64,000 nucleotides of DNA from Sulfidibacter corallicola (GTDB lineage Bacteria; Acidobacteriota; Holophagae; Acanthopleuribacterales; Acanthopleuribacteraceae), in assembly GCF_017498545.1 (NCBI RefSeq), contig NZ_CP071793.1, forward strand, positions 7,930,256 to 7,994,255, in the 5' to 3' direction. The stretch's first letter is position 1, and each line of letters starts with the position of its first letter. Made by a program: the position numbers and the translations under genes. Below, one piece after another: positions 18,226-26,345 of this stretch. The notes under the pieces are model-generated. The model was not told where the DNA came from. It worked only from the letters and a program-made list of their open reading frames with translations, and did not search any database.

Positions 18226-18993
18226 ATGAACCCGGAAAAAAACGTGCTGGTCATCGAAGACGACCTCGAATTGCTCGACTACATTGCCGAAGTGCTGGAA
18301 GACGATTTTTTCGTCGTCAAGGCCGAGTCCGGTGAGCGGGGCGTGGTCCTGGCCAACGAACTCATGCCGGACTTGATCATGGTCGATCTTTCGCTTCCCG
18401 GCATCAGTGGTCACGAGGTGTGCCGGCAATTGAAACGGAATGAAGCCACCAACCATATCCCACTGGTGGTCTTGACGGCGCTCTCCGACGAGAACAACCT
18501 CATGGAGGGCCTGGGTACCGGCGTCGTGGAGTATTTGACCAAGCCTTTCTCACCCAAGGAGTTGCGTGCTCGGCTGGTCAATTTGCACGCCAACATGTGC
18601 CGAATCAAGGAACGGTTCGGTGTGACGGCCCTATCCGGGGCGGCATCCGCGGACCCCCGTTCGGAGTCGAGCCGGTTTCTCCAGAAGGTGGTAGCTATCA
18701 TCAAACGCAACATCGACAATCCCGCTTTCGACGTGAACTTCCTCGCAAGGGAAGTGGGTTTCAGTCGACGCCAGCTCCAGAGGAAGTTGAAGACCATCAA
18801 CGACCAGACGCCCAACGAGCTCATCAAGGACATCAGGCTGGAAACGGCGGCCTCTCTGTTGAAAGGCCGCCAGAACAATGTCGCGGATGTGTGTTTCAGC
18901 GTGGGATTCGAGAACCCCAGCTATTTTTCGAAGAGTTTTCGGGAGAAATACAAGATGAGCCCCAGGGAGTTCATGGCCAAGCACCGCTCGTGA
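18226..18993 (+). CDS. Response regulator: REC plus AraC-type DNA-binding domain
   Basis: A 255-residue regulator. Residues 1-120 are a receiver (NVLVIEDDLELLDYI, acceptor Asp in MVDLSLPGISG, signalling Thr in VVLTAL, Lys in LTKPF). Residues 150-255 carry a double helix-turn-helix of AraC type: FDVNFLAREVGFSRRQLQRK and VADVCFSVGFENPSYFSKSF with the closing KMSPREFMAKHR. It follows the hybrid kinase by 122 bases and is its obvious partner; together they make a split version of the single-chain hybrid systems. The ATG at 18226 is preferred over a TTG at 18202. It converges on the beta-helix gene. Confidence 0.9.
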   Translation: MNPEKNVLVIEDDLELLDYIAEVLEDDFFVVKAESGERGVVLANELMPDLIMVDLSLPGISGHEVCRQLKRNEATNHIPLVVLTALSDENNLMEGLGTGVVEYLTKPFSPKELRARLVNLHANMCRIKERFGVTALSGAASADPRSESSRFLQKVVAIIKRNIDNPAFDVNFLAREVGFSRRQLQRKLKTINDQTPNELIKDIRLETAASLLKGRQNNVADVCFSVGFENPSYFSKSFREKYKMSPREFMAKHRS

Positions 18994-19042
18994 TGCCCTT
19001 TTTGCGCGTGGCTCGCAAGGGGCTCGCATCGTGGGAAGTGGT

Positions 19043-20455
19043 TTAGCGTTTGGTATTTGGGGTATGTTCGAAGGCGCCGACATCGTGCTGGGCACCCTGC
19101 GGCCTGGGTTGGTAGTCGAAATCGAAGGAAACGCCGTAGGGTGTGGTGTCGATGCCTTGATCGATGGCCGGGGAACAGGGCGAGAGGTGGAGGTCATCCG
19201 CTTGAACATCGGTGAACAGGCAGGGAGGAGGCGTGTCGTACACCTGGTTCGCCTGAACGTCCACCTGGCCCTGTCCTTTGATTTTGATCACGTCGTAGTT
19301 GTTGTCTTGAATGATGAGGTTATTCGCGACCAGATGGGCGTCGCCACTTTCGGTGCGCAGTTTGATCGCATTTTTTGTCGGTGAAACGATGGTGTTGTTG
19401 AGAATGAACATTCCCGCTTCGTCGCCAGGAACGTTGTGATTCACCTCGATCCCCTGACGGGGACTGCCGCTACCGCTGCCGGGACGAATGATCGTGTTGT
19501 TAAATACTATAGAACCATTCGCGTTATAGTATAGAAATATGCCTTTTCCCTTACCATCCGTGATTCGGTTGTTGAACACTTCACAATTGCAGCCAGGCCC
19601 CAACGCAATGCCGCCATTTTGGGAATTGTTGTCTCGGAGACTGTCGCCTGTTACCCGGTTGCCCATGATCTGGCACGCCGCGACGGCCGACTTGACGTTG
19701 ATGCCTTCGTAGCCGGTATTCTCGATGACGTTGTCATAGACCGCAATGTGCTCGGTCACCGGGCCGTTCAATGCGATGGGGCCTCCCTGACAGTTGTGAA
19801 CATGGCCTTCGAGGTAGTAAGGGAGTCCCAGATACATGCCCTCGGTCAGGGTGTCGTGAATGTAGAGGTCGTGAAACACACCGTGGGATTGGGTGAAATT
19901 TTCACGAGAAACCACGTCGTTCAGGTCGCCGACGTCCTCGCCGTCGCCGTCGTAGTCGTAGGCGTAGGTGGTGTCGGAGCCGTCGGGGCAGGTGGCGTGG
20001 GTGTTCCAAACCAAGCCGATACCGTGGGAATCCGGATCCAGCCCGATGTTGGCGATCTCCACATGATCCACCTCGATGTGTGAGGTCTTGCGATTGAGTT
20101 GCATGCCTTTCTTACCGGCACCATCGATGCGGATTCCATAGAATTCACCTTCATCCCCGGTGCCCGAGATTTGGATGTACCGGCTGTTGACGACATGTAA
20201 CCCGACATCGCCGTCGGTGCTGATCACGACTTGTCCGCCGACGTTGACGAATCGGATCGGGTCGGCCTCTTCTCCGTGGAAGTTCATGATTTTCAAGCGG
20301 CCGCGAAGCCCGCCGAGAATACACAGGGTATCTCCAGGTTGAACGAAGGAAAACTCGTCACGAAAATCGACGATTTGATCGGATGGATTTATATAACAGT
20401 CACATGAATCACCGACACCATAAAACAGTAATACGAAAAATGTGAACGTGGTCAT
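19043..20455 (-). CDS. Secreted right-handed parallel beta-helix protein
   Basis: A 470-residue exported protein (hydrophobic start TTFTFFVLLFYGVG) built from short repeating strands of Pbl/PbH1 type: LHVVNSRYIQISGTG, IEVDHVEIANIG, IAVYDNVIENTGYEG, EVFNNRITDGKGKGIF, IVFNNTIIRPGSG and MFILNNTIVSPTKNAIKL. The end (SPAIDQGIDTTPYG to YQPRPQGAQHDVGAFEH) is the common C-terminal segment of such extracellular helix proteins. The fold suits a polysaccharide lyase or glycan-binding protein, but no catalytic residues can be assigned by eye. AGGGAG stands seven bases before the ATG. It converges on the two-component genes and may be part of the same response. Confidence 0.75.
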   Translation of the reverse strand: MTTFTFFVLLFYGVGDSCDCYINPSDQIVDFRDEFSFVQPGDTLCILGGLRGRLKIMNFHGEEADPIRFVNVGGQVVISTDGDVGLHVVNSRYIQISGTGDEGEFYGIRIDGAGKKGMQLNRKTSHIEVDHVEIANIGLDPDSHGIGLVWNTHATCPDGSDTTYAYDYDGDGEDVGDLNDVVSRENFTQSHGVFHDLYIHDTLTEGMYLGLPYYLEGHVHNCQGGPIALNGPVTEHIAVYDNVIENTGYEGINVKSAVAACQIMGNRVTGDSLRDNNSQNGGIALGPGCNCEVFNNRITDGKGKGIFLYYNANGSIVFNNTIIRPGSGSGSPRQGIEVNHNVPGDEAGMFILNNTIVSPTKNAIKLRTESGDAHLVANNLIIQDNNYDVIKIKGQGQVDVQANQVYDTPPPCLFTDVQADDLHLSPCSPAIDQGIDTTPYGVSFDFDYQPRPQGAQHDVGAFEHTPNTKR

Positions 20456-21713
20456 ACACTAGCTCCCTAACATCATTGTGGTGGCGCTTTCGATAAAAGC
20501 TCCTGCCGCTAGGAATTGTAGTGGGTGCCACGCCGGAACCGATAACAACGCCTGGCCAAAAAATAATACTTTTCGGCCAAATCCTCCTGCGATTGTGCCC
20601 ATACCGGCGAATGCGGTTCCGTAACCACGCGAACGGCCGCTGAGCAGGTGGAACCGGCCGGCGCAGCCAAACAGCCGGCCATGGTGCCTCAACGGCTTCA
20701 TCCCATCCGGATGCGGAGCCGTTGCAACAACCAGGTTAGTTCGCCGGCAGGGGTACGCGGTGATCGAAACGCCGGCGGTCGGTTAGCCGGTATCCGACAC
20801 CCGGACCTCGGAAACCAGGACCTCGGCCTGAGCGGTGACTCACTCGAAACGAATGCGTTTGAGTTCCCTAATGCCGAGAGATCCGTCGTTGATCGGGGGC
20901 GGGAAACACTTCGAAGTGATCAGGGTTTCGAAAATTCAGAACGCCAATATGCGAAGCTCCAATAAGAGCGGGAGCTTCGGAATGTGCGACCAGCGGTCGC
21001 ACCTACCTGGCCTTACCGGCCCTGATCGACCCCTTGATCAGGCAGCCGATACCACCCTGCCGGCTCGCTTCGCGTTGTTTCTTTCTCGAAATCGAGCTGG
21101 GTGTGCCCGCTGGTTCGGGGCTCTTGCGTAACAAATTCTGTAAAGTTCGAAGATAAAGCTATCAACCTAAACAGGCGGATGTTCGAGGCGTTCGTCAAAA
21201 AAGTCGGCTCAGTGGGCCTACCTACAGGCCTGATTCTCCTCTCACGATGGGGGGACCTGGACTTCACGGCTTTCGATTGGGGTCGTGAGGGAAAATGGCG
21301 GCTTCGCTCTTTGACGCAATTGATTGCTGTTGCTTGGGTTGCTTCGATTGGTTCACCAAGCTGGTGAACCTACAGGCCTGATTCTCCTCTCACGATGGGG
21401 GGACCTGGACTTCACGGCTTTCGATTGGGGTGGCGAGGGGAATGATCGGCTACGCTCTTTGGCGTAATTGATTGCTGTTGCTTGGGTTACTTCGATGCGT
21501 CGGCCCAGCGGGCCAACCTACCTGGCACCACGCCCCTCTCGTGAATGCGGGAACCCCCTAGCGATTCGCTTCGATTAGTTACCCACTTGAGACCCACCGG
21601 CCTGAGCGGGGATTCTGTGGTTTTAAACATCCTCCTACGCCAATCCCCTGGGACCGGGAACCGCCTCCAAGAGCTTCACGAGCTCGACGAGCCGGCTCCC
21701 GATACCAAATGGG
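20456..21713. repeat. Repeat-filled gap: composite element fragment and two inverted 149-bp units
   Basis: About 1.26 kb with no supported gene. Bases 20907-21170 repeat the 2784-2960 and 3187-3345 landmarks (CACTTCGAAGTGATCAGGG, the TGCGACC-AGC-GGTCGCA hairpin at 20985-21001, GTTTCTTTCTCG at 21077, then AAATCGAGCTGGGTGTGCCC). Bases 21221-21520 hold two units related, in reverse complement, to the tandem array at 28.1-28.8 kb; CCTACAGGCC begins at 21221 and again at 21369, a spacing of 148. Confidence 0.8.
21221..21520 (-). repeat. Two tandem units of the 149-bp repeat family (inverted relative to 28 kb)
   Basis: CCTACAGGCCTGATTCTCCT recurs after 148 bases, followed in both units by TCTCACGATGGGGGGACCTG and by GCTACGCTCTTTG or GCTTCGCTCTTTG and a TTGATTGCTGTTGCTTGGGT block. 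Read on the minus strand these match CATCTTGAGAGGGGCGTAAG, CAAAGAGCGAAGCC and related blocks at 28089-28834. Confidence 0.75.
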
Positions 21714-24700
21714 TCATTGCTGCTTCGCGGGCGTGAACAGCGGGAAGGATCGATGGGAGAAATCGTCGAAAAACGGCGTCATGCTCAGAAAGTGGGTGTC
21801 CAGCTCGAAGGTCAGGCCCTCACCGTAGATGTTGCCCGATTCGCCGAGAGGGAACATGCTGTCGATCCGTACCGGTCCCGTTTCGCCCACCTCGATGCAG
21901 TGCGCGTAGGTGGACCGGTTGCTGAACGGGACCTGGTGCAGGGGCGCGCCCGTGAGCAGGGACAACAGCGGGTGATCGAATTGGAGGGTACCGCGCAGAC
22001 CCTGACCCCAGGGTTGCTCGCCCAGTGCGGCCAGCGCATCGTCCAAGGCTTGGACGATCACGGCATTTCGCGTCTGGGGCGCGTTCGGGTCGGCGTTGGT
22101 GAACCAGTCGTAGCTGTTCTGGAGAGCCGTGCCCGTATCCAATCCGTGGATGAGCACATTCATATAGACCGGGTTGTCTATGTTGTTCACCTCCTCGAAC
22201 GTCAGGTTCAGCACGCCGCGTATCCAGGAGTCCAACAACATCCAAGCGTCGGCCCGGTCGGCGCCGAGCGCCCAGGATGACGGTCCACCCTCGACGAAGT
22301 AGCCGTCCCAGGCGTTCAAGAGATCGATGGCGTCGTTGCGTGCGTCGCTGGGCTCTGCCGCAACGGCTGCGGTGAAGGCATCGCGAATCAGCGGCCAGGG
22401 ATTGCCGCCGTCGCCGCCCGGTCCCAAGGGCGTCTCGGCGTTGAAGGGCACGGCCAGGCTCGGTGCCACGTGCTGTTCGGTGCTGGCGATGGCGAGCGCC
22501 ACGCCGCGCACTTCCTCGAATTGGACGTCGCCTCGGTTCACCAGCTCGCGGAGGTGGTTTTCCACTTCGATTGCCCGGTGGTAAGGCCCGTAGTAACGAC
22601 CGCCGTCCACGTTGCTGTTCGGCACGTCCTGGCGCGCCTTGTTGTTCCAGCCGCCGTAGAAACCCTGGGCGGTATTGCGATCGTGGACGAGCGGGTGGGT
22701 GACCGCGCTGTCGTACTCGAGCACGGGAACGCCGGCCAGGGCGCCCTGGGGCAGGCGATAGTCGCCCTCGGGGCGGACGGGATTGCGCCCGCTCATCCAA
22801 TAGGCGATGTTCCCCTCGCGGTCGGCGTAACAAAAGTGCTGGCTGACGCCGACGCGTTCGAGCGCCGCGCCGAACGCATCCATGTTCTGGGCCGTGGCCA
22901 TGTCGAAGAAGGCCTGAATGGTGCGGAACTCGAAATCCCAATGAGCGTATTTCCACGCGACCGCCGGCTCGAGGCTGATCAAGGGGCCGTGTTCGGTGCG
23001 GTAGATGTTCAGCGTTTCTTCTTCACCGTTGGGGCCGATGAAAGTTTCGGTCCGGTGCAGCTCGTTCTCCGTCGGTGTTTCCTCCATGTAGAGGTCCATG
23101 CTGTTGGCGTGCCCGACCTGCATCGACCAACTGTGGTGGGGCGTACGGCCGATGAGGATGCCGGGAATGCCGGGTACGGTTCCGCCGGAAATCTGGAGAC
23201 CACCGCCGTTGATGGAACCTTCGATCACGATCGAAGGTGTCATGAATCCCATCTGCGGGCCCGAGTAGAGGATCGGGTTGCCCGACTCGGTTCGATCGCC
23301 GGCCACCACCCAGGCATAGCTGCCCATCTTGATTTTGGCATTCAGTGATTTCTGGACCTGCTCTCGAGACACATGGCGGTCCTCCAAGTAGTGGTGGAGT
23401 GCGACGAAATCCACGTCGGAACGGAGACGTCCGGCCGGTGCCGTCGAAAGCGGCGTCGTCATCTTGGCCGGCGAATCGGCTGGAATCATGGTGGGCGCGT
23501 CGGGGTCGTTGAACCAGCGCAGGTCCGCGAACATGTCACCGGCCTGGTCGGGAAACTGCGTCTGAAGTTGTTGCAGCAGCGCGGCGTTTTCCATTTGCCC
23601 GCTGCCGTAGTCTTGTTGGTCGAACGAGCGCAGCATGGCGATGATGATCGAGAGTACGTCGATTTCGCGCCAGGGTTCCACCGCCAGGCCAAGCGCCTTG
23701 AACTCGATCGGCATCAGGTTCGGGTCGGCCATGGCTTCGGCCCTCCGGCGATTGACGCCCTCGGTATAGGCCCTGACCATGGTTTTGGCTTCGGGTTCCA
23801 AATCTTCGAAGGCCTGCCAGTATTCTGCTTCGGAATAGCCGACCATGCGGGTGAATTTGTCTTGAGCCAGGGTCTCCTCGTTGGAGATCAGCGGAAGTTC
23901 CGAAAGGCGACCCAGCCCGAGTCGCCGGAAGGTTTCCATCTGCCAGAGCCGGTCGCTGGCGACGTTGTAACCCATCATCTCGATGACGTCGTACAACGAT
24001 CCGTTTTCGATGAACCAGACGCCCTGGCCGTCGCGCGTACTCTCGGCGGTGCCGATCCCTCGGGTTTGGTTGGCCCACAGGTAAGTGGCGCCGGGAAGAT
24101 TGCCGCGCAAAGCCGTCACGGCCAAGGGAACGGTCGCGTAGACTTCGTAGACGAAGCCGGCATCGGCGTCGAATTCGGAGCCATCGGGGCTGCCCAGCAC
24201 ATACAGCGCCTTGGCCATGGGCGCCAGCTCGGTCGCGATGCGCAGGGATTGGGTGATGGTCCCGTCGGATGCCTTCTGGGCGACCCAGACATCGGCCGCC
24301 TCCGCGCCCGTATTGACCACCGCGAAGCCGTCGAACACGGTCGACCAGTCGCCCGAGAAAAAGCGATGGCGGGTCGCGTGATCACTCGTTTCCGTGACGT
24401 GGGCCGGACTGCCGTCGCCCGTGGCGATCACGTAGGCCACCGAAACGGTGAGGTCCTCGCCCGTGATGGTGGCGTGAGAAGCCGTGGCGCCGAGCAGCTC
24501 GGCTGCGGACATCGAGGTGGTGGCGCGTCCGGCGAGGGTGCCGGTCACGGGATCCAAGGCACTGCCGGCGGCATCGTAGGGTGTCAACCGCCATTCCCGG
24601 TCATCGGCGGACTGGTTTTCTAAAATGACGGTGGTCTCGAAACCCCCGTCGGCGGAGGTCAGGTGAGGAATGATCCGCACTTGGGCGGCAAGCGGGGACA

Positions 24701-24737
24701 TGAGGATACACAGATACAACAATCCGGTTAGGCGCAT
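21714..24737 (-). CDS. Exported penicillin acylase family Ntn-hydrolase with N-terminal beta-sandwich extension
   Basis: A 1007-residue protein with signal peptide (GLLYLCILMSPLAAQ). Residues about 20-225 are beta-rich and not part of the acylase fold. The acylase begins near residue 230 (WFIENGSLYDVIEMMGYNVA), and the autocatalytic nucleophile is Ser473 in MGSYAWVVAGDRTESGNPIL, followed by the family segments GPQMGFMTPS, IPGILIGRTPHHSWSMQVG and CYADREGNIAYWMSGRNP. Relatives cleave amides such as beta-lactam side chains or N-acyl homoserine lactones in the periplasm; the substrate here is unknown. GGAG lies seven bases before the ATG. The N-terminal extension resembles that of the NHL protein at 57.5-59.1 kb. 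Confidence 0.9.
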   Translation of the reverse strand: MRLTGLLYLCILMSPLAAQVRIIPHLTSADGGFETTVILENQSADDREWRLTPYDAAGSALDPVTGTLAGRATTSMSAAELLGATASHATITGEDLTVSVAYVIATGDGSPAHVTETSDHATRHRFFSGDWSTVFDGFAVVNTGAEAADVWVAQKASDGTITQSLRIATELAPMAKALYVLGSPDGSEFDADAGFVYEVYATVPLAVTALRGNLPGATYLWANQTRGIGTAESTRDGQGVWFIENGSLYDVIEMMGYNVASDRLWQMETFRRLGLGRLSELPLISNEETLAQDKFTRMVGYSEAEYWQAFEDLEPEAKTMVRAYTEGVNRRRAEAMADPNLMPIEFKALGLAVEPWREIDVLSIIIAMLRSFDQQDYGSGQMENAALLQQLQTQFPDQAGDMFADLRWFNDPDAPTMIPADSPAKMTTPLSTAPAGRLRSDVDFVALHHYLEDRHVSREQVQKSLNAKIKMGSYAWVVAGDRTESGNPILYSGPQMGFMTPSIVIEGSINGGGLQISGGTVPGIPGILIGRTPHHSWSMQVGHANSMDLYMEETPTENELHRTETFIGPNGEEETLNIYRTEHGPLISLEPAVAWKYAHWDFEFRTIQAFFDMATAQNMDAFGAALERVGVSQHFCYADREGNIAYWMSGRNPVRPEGDYRLPQGALAGVPVLEYDSAVTHPLVHDRNTAQGFYGGWNNKARQDVPNSNVDGGRYYGPYHRAIEVENHLRELVNRGDVQFEEVRGVALAIASTEQHVAPSLAVPFNAETPLGPGGDGGNPWPLIRDAFTAAVAAEPSDARNDAIDLLNAWDGYFVEGGPSSWALGADRADAWMLLDSWIRGVLNLTFEEVNNIDNPVYMNVLIHGLDTGTALQNSYDWFTNADPNAPQTRNAVIVQALDDALAALGEQPWGQGLRGTLQFDHPLLSLLTGAPLHQVPFSNRSTYAHCIEVGETGPVRIDSMFPLGESGNIYGEGLTFELDTHFLSMTPFFDDFSHRSFPLFTPAKQQ

Positions 24738-24854
24738 GGGGATACTCCAAGTCGTATGGTGGGTGTATCCCCGAGTATAACGCCATTGCCGGTTTTCTGA
24801 CGCCCCCGTTCACGTAAATTTGGCCAAACGGGTATATGAGAATTCGGTGAAGAC

Positions 24855-26228
24855 TCAATACAAAGGAGGCGCCTGGGCCCTGAGGATGTCGTCGAGGACC
24901 TTTAGGCCGCGTTCCAGGGCCGGCCGCGATGGCACGCCGATCGACAACCGAACGGCGTGGGGCACGTGGCGGCGGCTGACGGAGAAGGCTCCGGCGCCGA
25001 TCACGATGACGCTTCGCTTGCGGGCCTGGGTGACGAATTCGTCGGTGTGCCAGGGCTCGGGCAGCTCCAGCCAAATCTGATAACCCAAAGGATGGCAGCG
25101 GTGTGCGTGCCGCGCCAAAATCTGTTGGGCAAGCTGTTGGCGCCGTTCCGTCTCCGCCCGCTTGGCGGCGATCAGGCGGTCGGCCGTGCCGTCGACGAAC
25201 CAGCGGGTGGTCACTTCCACCATCAAGGGCGGTGGCATCCACATGGTGGTGTGAATGCCGGTGAGCAGGCGGGCGCGCAGGGCCGGCGGCGCCACGATGA
25301 ACCCGGTACGCAAGCCTGGCGCCAGGCATTTGGCGACACTGGAGAGGTAGAGGGTGCGTTCGGGGGCGTAGGTCGCGATCGGCGCCGGCAGGTCGGGCAG
25401 CAAAAAGGCGTGGACGTCGTCCTCGACGATCCAGAGGTCGTGCTTTTCGGCGATGCGCCCCAGGGCTCGCCGGCGGGCTTCGGAGAGGATGCCACTGGTG
25501 GGGTTTTGAAGGGTCGGCACCAGGTAGAGCCCGGCGGGCTTCGGCTCCATGCGACAGGCCCGCTCGACGGCATCCGGACAGATGCCTTGATCGTCGAGTG
25601 CCACCCCGCGCAGCCGAACGCCATGAGTCCGGGCCTGGCTCTTGATCGAGGGGTAGGTGAGTTCGCCGGTGAGCACCACCTGGCCCGGTGCGAACAGGGT
25701 CGAGAGGGCCACGGTCAGTCCGTGTTGGGACCCGGCCGTGACCAGGATGTCGTCGGCGCCGGTATTCAGCCCCAATCGACCGAGCCACTTCGCCGCGGCA
25801 GCGCGCTGGCGGCAGTCGGCGGACTCGGGATGGTAGGCGAGCAGCTCTCCGATGCGGGCATCGCCGGCAATCTGGCGCAGTGTTTCGGCCAACGCCGTGG
25901 CCTCTTCGGGGATCGAGACCGGCAGGCTGAGGGTGAGATCGACGATCTCCGATTCGGTGGGCTGTTCCGGCCACGGGTCCAGGGACGTAGCGCCGCGCAC
26001 GTAGGTGCCCCGACCCACCTCGCCGGTCGTCAGGCCGCGGCGCTCGGCCTCGGCGTACCCGCGGCTGACCGTGCCGACCGTGACGCCCAGGGCATGGGCC
26101 AGTTCGCGGTGGGTCGGCAGGCGGTCGCCCGGTTGGAGGCGGCCCTCGGCCACGTCGCTGGCAATGGCGTCCGCGATGGCTCGATAGCGGGGAGTGTCGT
26201 CTTCAAGTGTGGGTATCCATATTGTCAT
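24855..26228 (-). CDS. MocR-type GntR/aminotransferase transcriptional regulator
   Basis: A 457-residue fusion of a winged helix GntR domain (residues 1-80: YRAIADAIASDVAEGRLQPG, LPTHRELAHALGVTVGTVSR) and a fold-type I PLP aminotransferase domain (VTAGSQHGLTVALSTLF, LVPTLQNPTSGILSEARR, PLP lysine in LYLSSVAKCLAPGLRTGF). MocR proteins sense PLP or amino-acid-related amines and usually control the adjacent divergent gene, here a PLP-dependent decarboxylase. There is no ribosome site before the ATG; its predicted -10 element lies six bases upstream, which predicts a leaderless transcript. It likely represses or activates both itself and the decarboxylase through the palindromes in the shared promoter. 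Confidence 0.9.
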   Translation of the reverse strand: MTIWIPTLEDDTPRYRAIADAIASDVAEGRLQPGDRLPTHRELAHALGVTVGTVSRGYAEAERRGLTTGEVGRGTYVRGATSLDPWPEQPTESEIVDLTLSLPVSIPEEATALAETLRQIAGDARIGELLAYHPESADCRQRAAAAKWLGRLGLNTGADDILVTAGSQHGLTVALSTLFAPGQVVLTGELTYPSIKSQARTHGVRLRGVALDDQGICPDAVERACRMEPKPAGLYLVPTLQNPTSGILSEARRRALGRIAEKHDLWIVEDDVHAFLLPDLPAPIATYAPERTLYLSSVAKCLAPGLRTGFIVAPPALRARLLTGIHTTMWMPPPLMVEVTTRWFVDGTADRLIAAKRAETERRQQLAQQILARHAHRCHPLGYQIWLELPEPWHTDEFVTQARKRSVIVIGAGAFSVSRRHVPHAVRLSIGVPSRPALERGLKVLDDILRAQAPPLY

Positions 26229-26273
26229 GGTGACAATATAACAATTGACTCAAATTGTTTCAAGACATATAAC
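26221..26273. promoter_or_regulatory. Face-to-face overlapping promoters with two palindromic operators
   Basis: Rightward: TTGACT (26245-26250), 17 bases, TATAAC (26268-26273), serving the decarboxylase. Leftward: TTGAAA (minus strand, 26263-26258), 17 bases, TATATT (26240-26235), serving mocR, with the mocR ATG starting seven bases past the -10. Two inverted repeats overlay them: ATTGTC/GACAAT at 26221-26226 and 26232-26237, and ACAATT/AATTGT at 26241-26246 and 26253-26258. The second covers the rightward -35. RNA polymerase could not occupy both promoters at once. Confidence 0.75.
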
Positions 26274-26345
26274 CAAAAAACAACACATTGAACCCCTTTT
26301 GTCTTTATTGTGCTGATGTATTCGAAGGGGACATTAGGAGGCATC

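Noticed and set aside
14588..18993. Polysaccharide utilisation locus
   Set aside because: The sensor type is suggestive, but there is no SusC/SusD pair and no recognisable glycoside hydrolase in the window.
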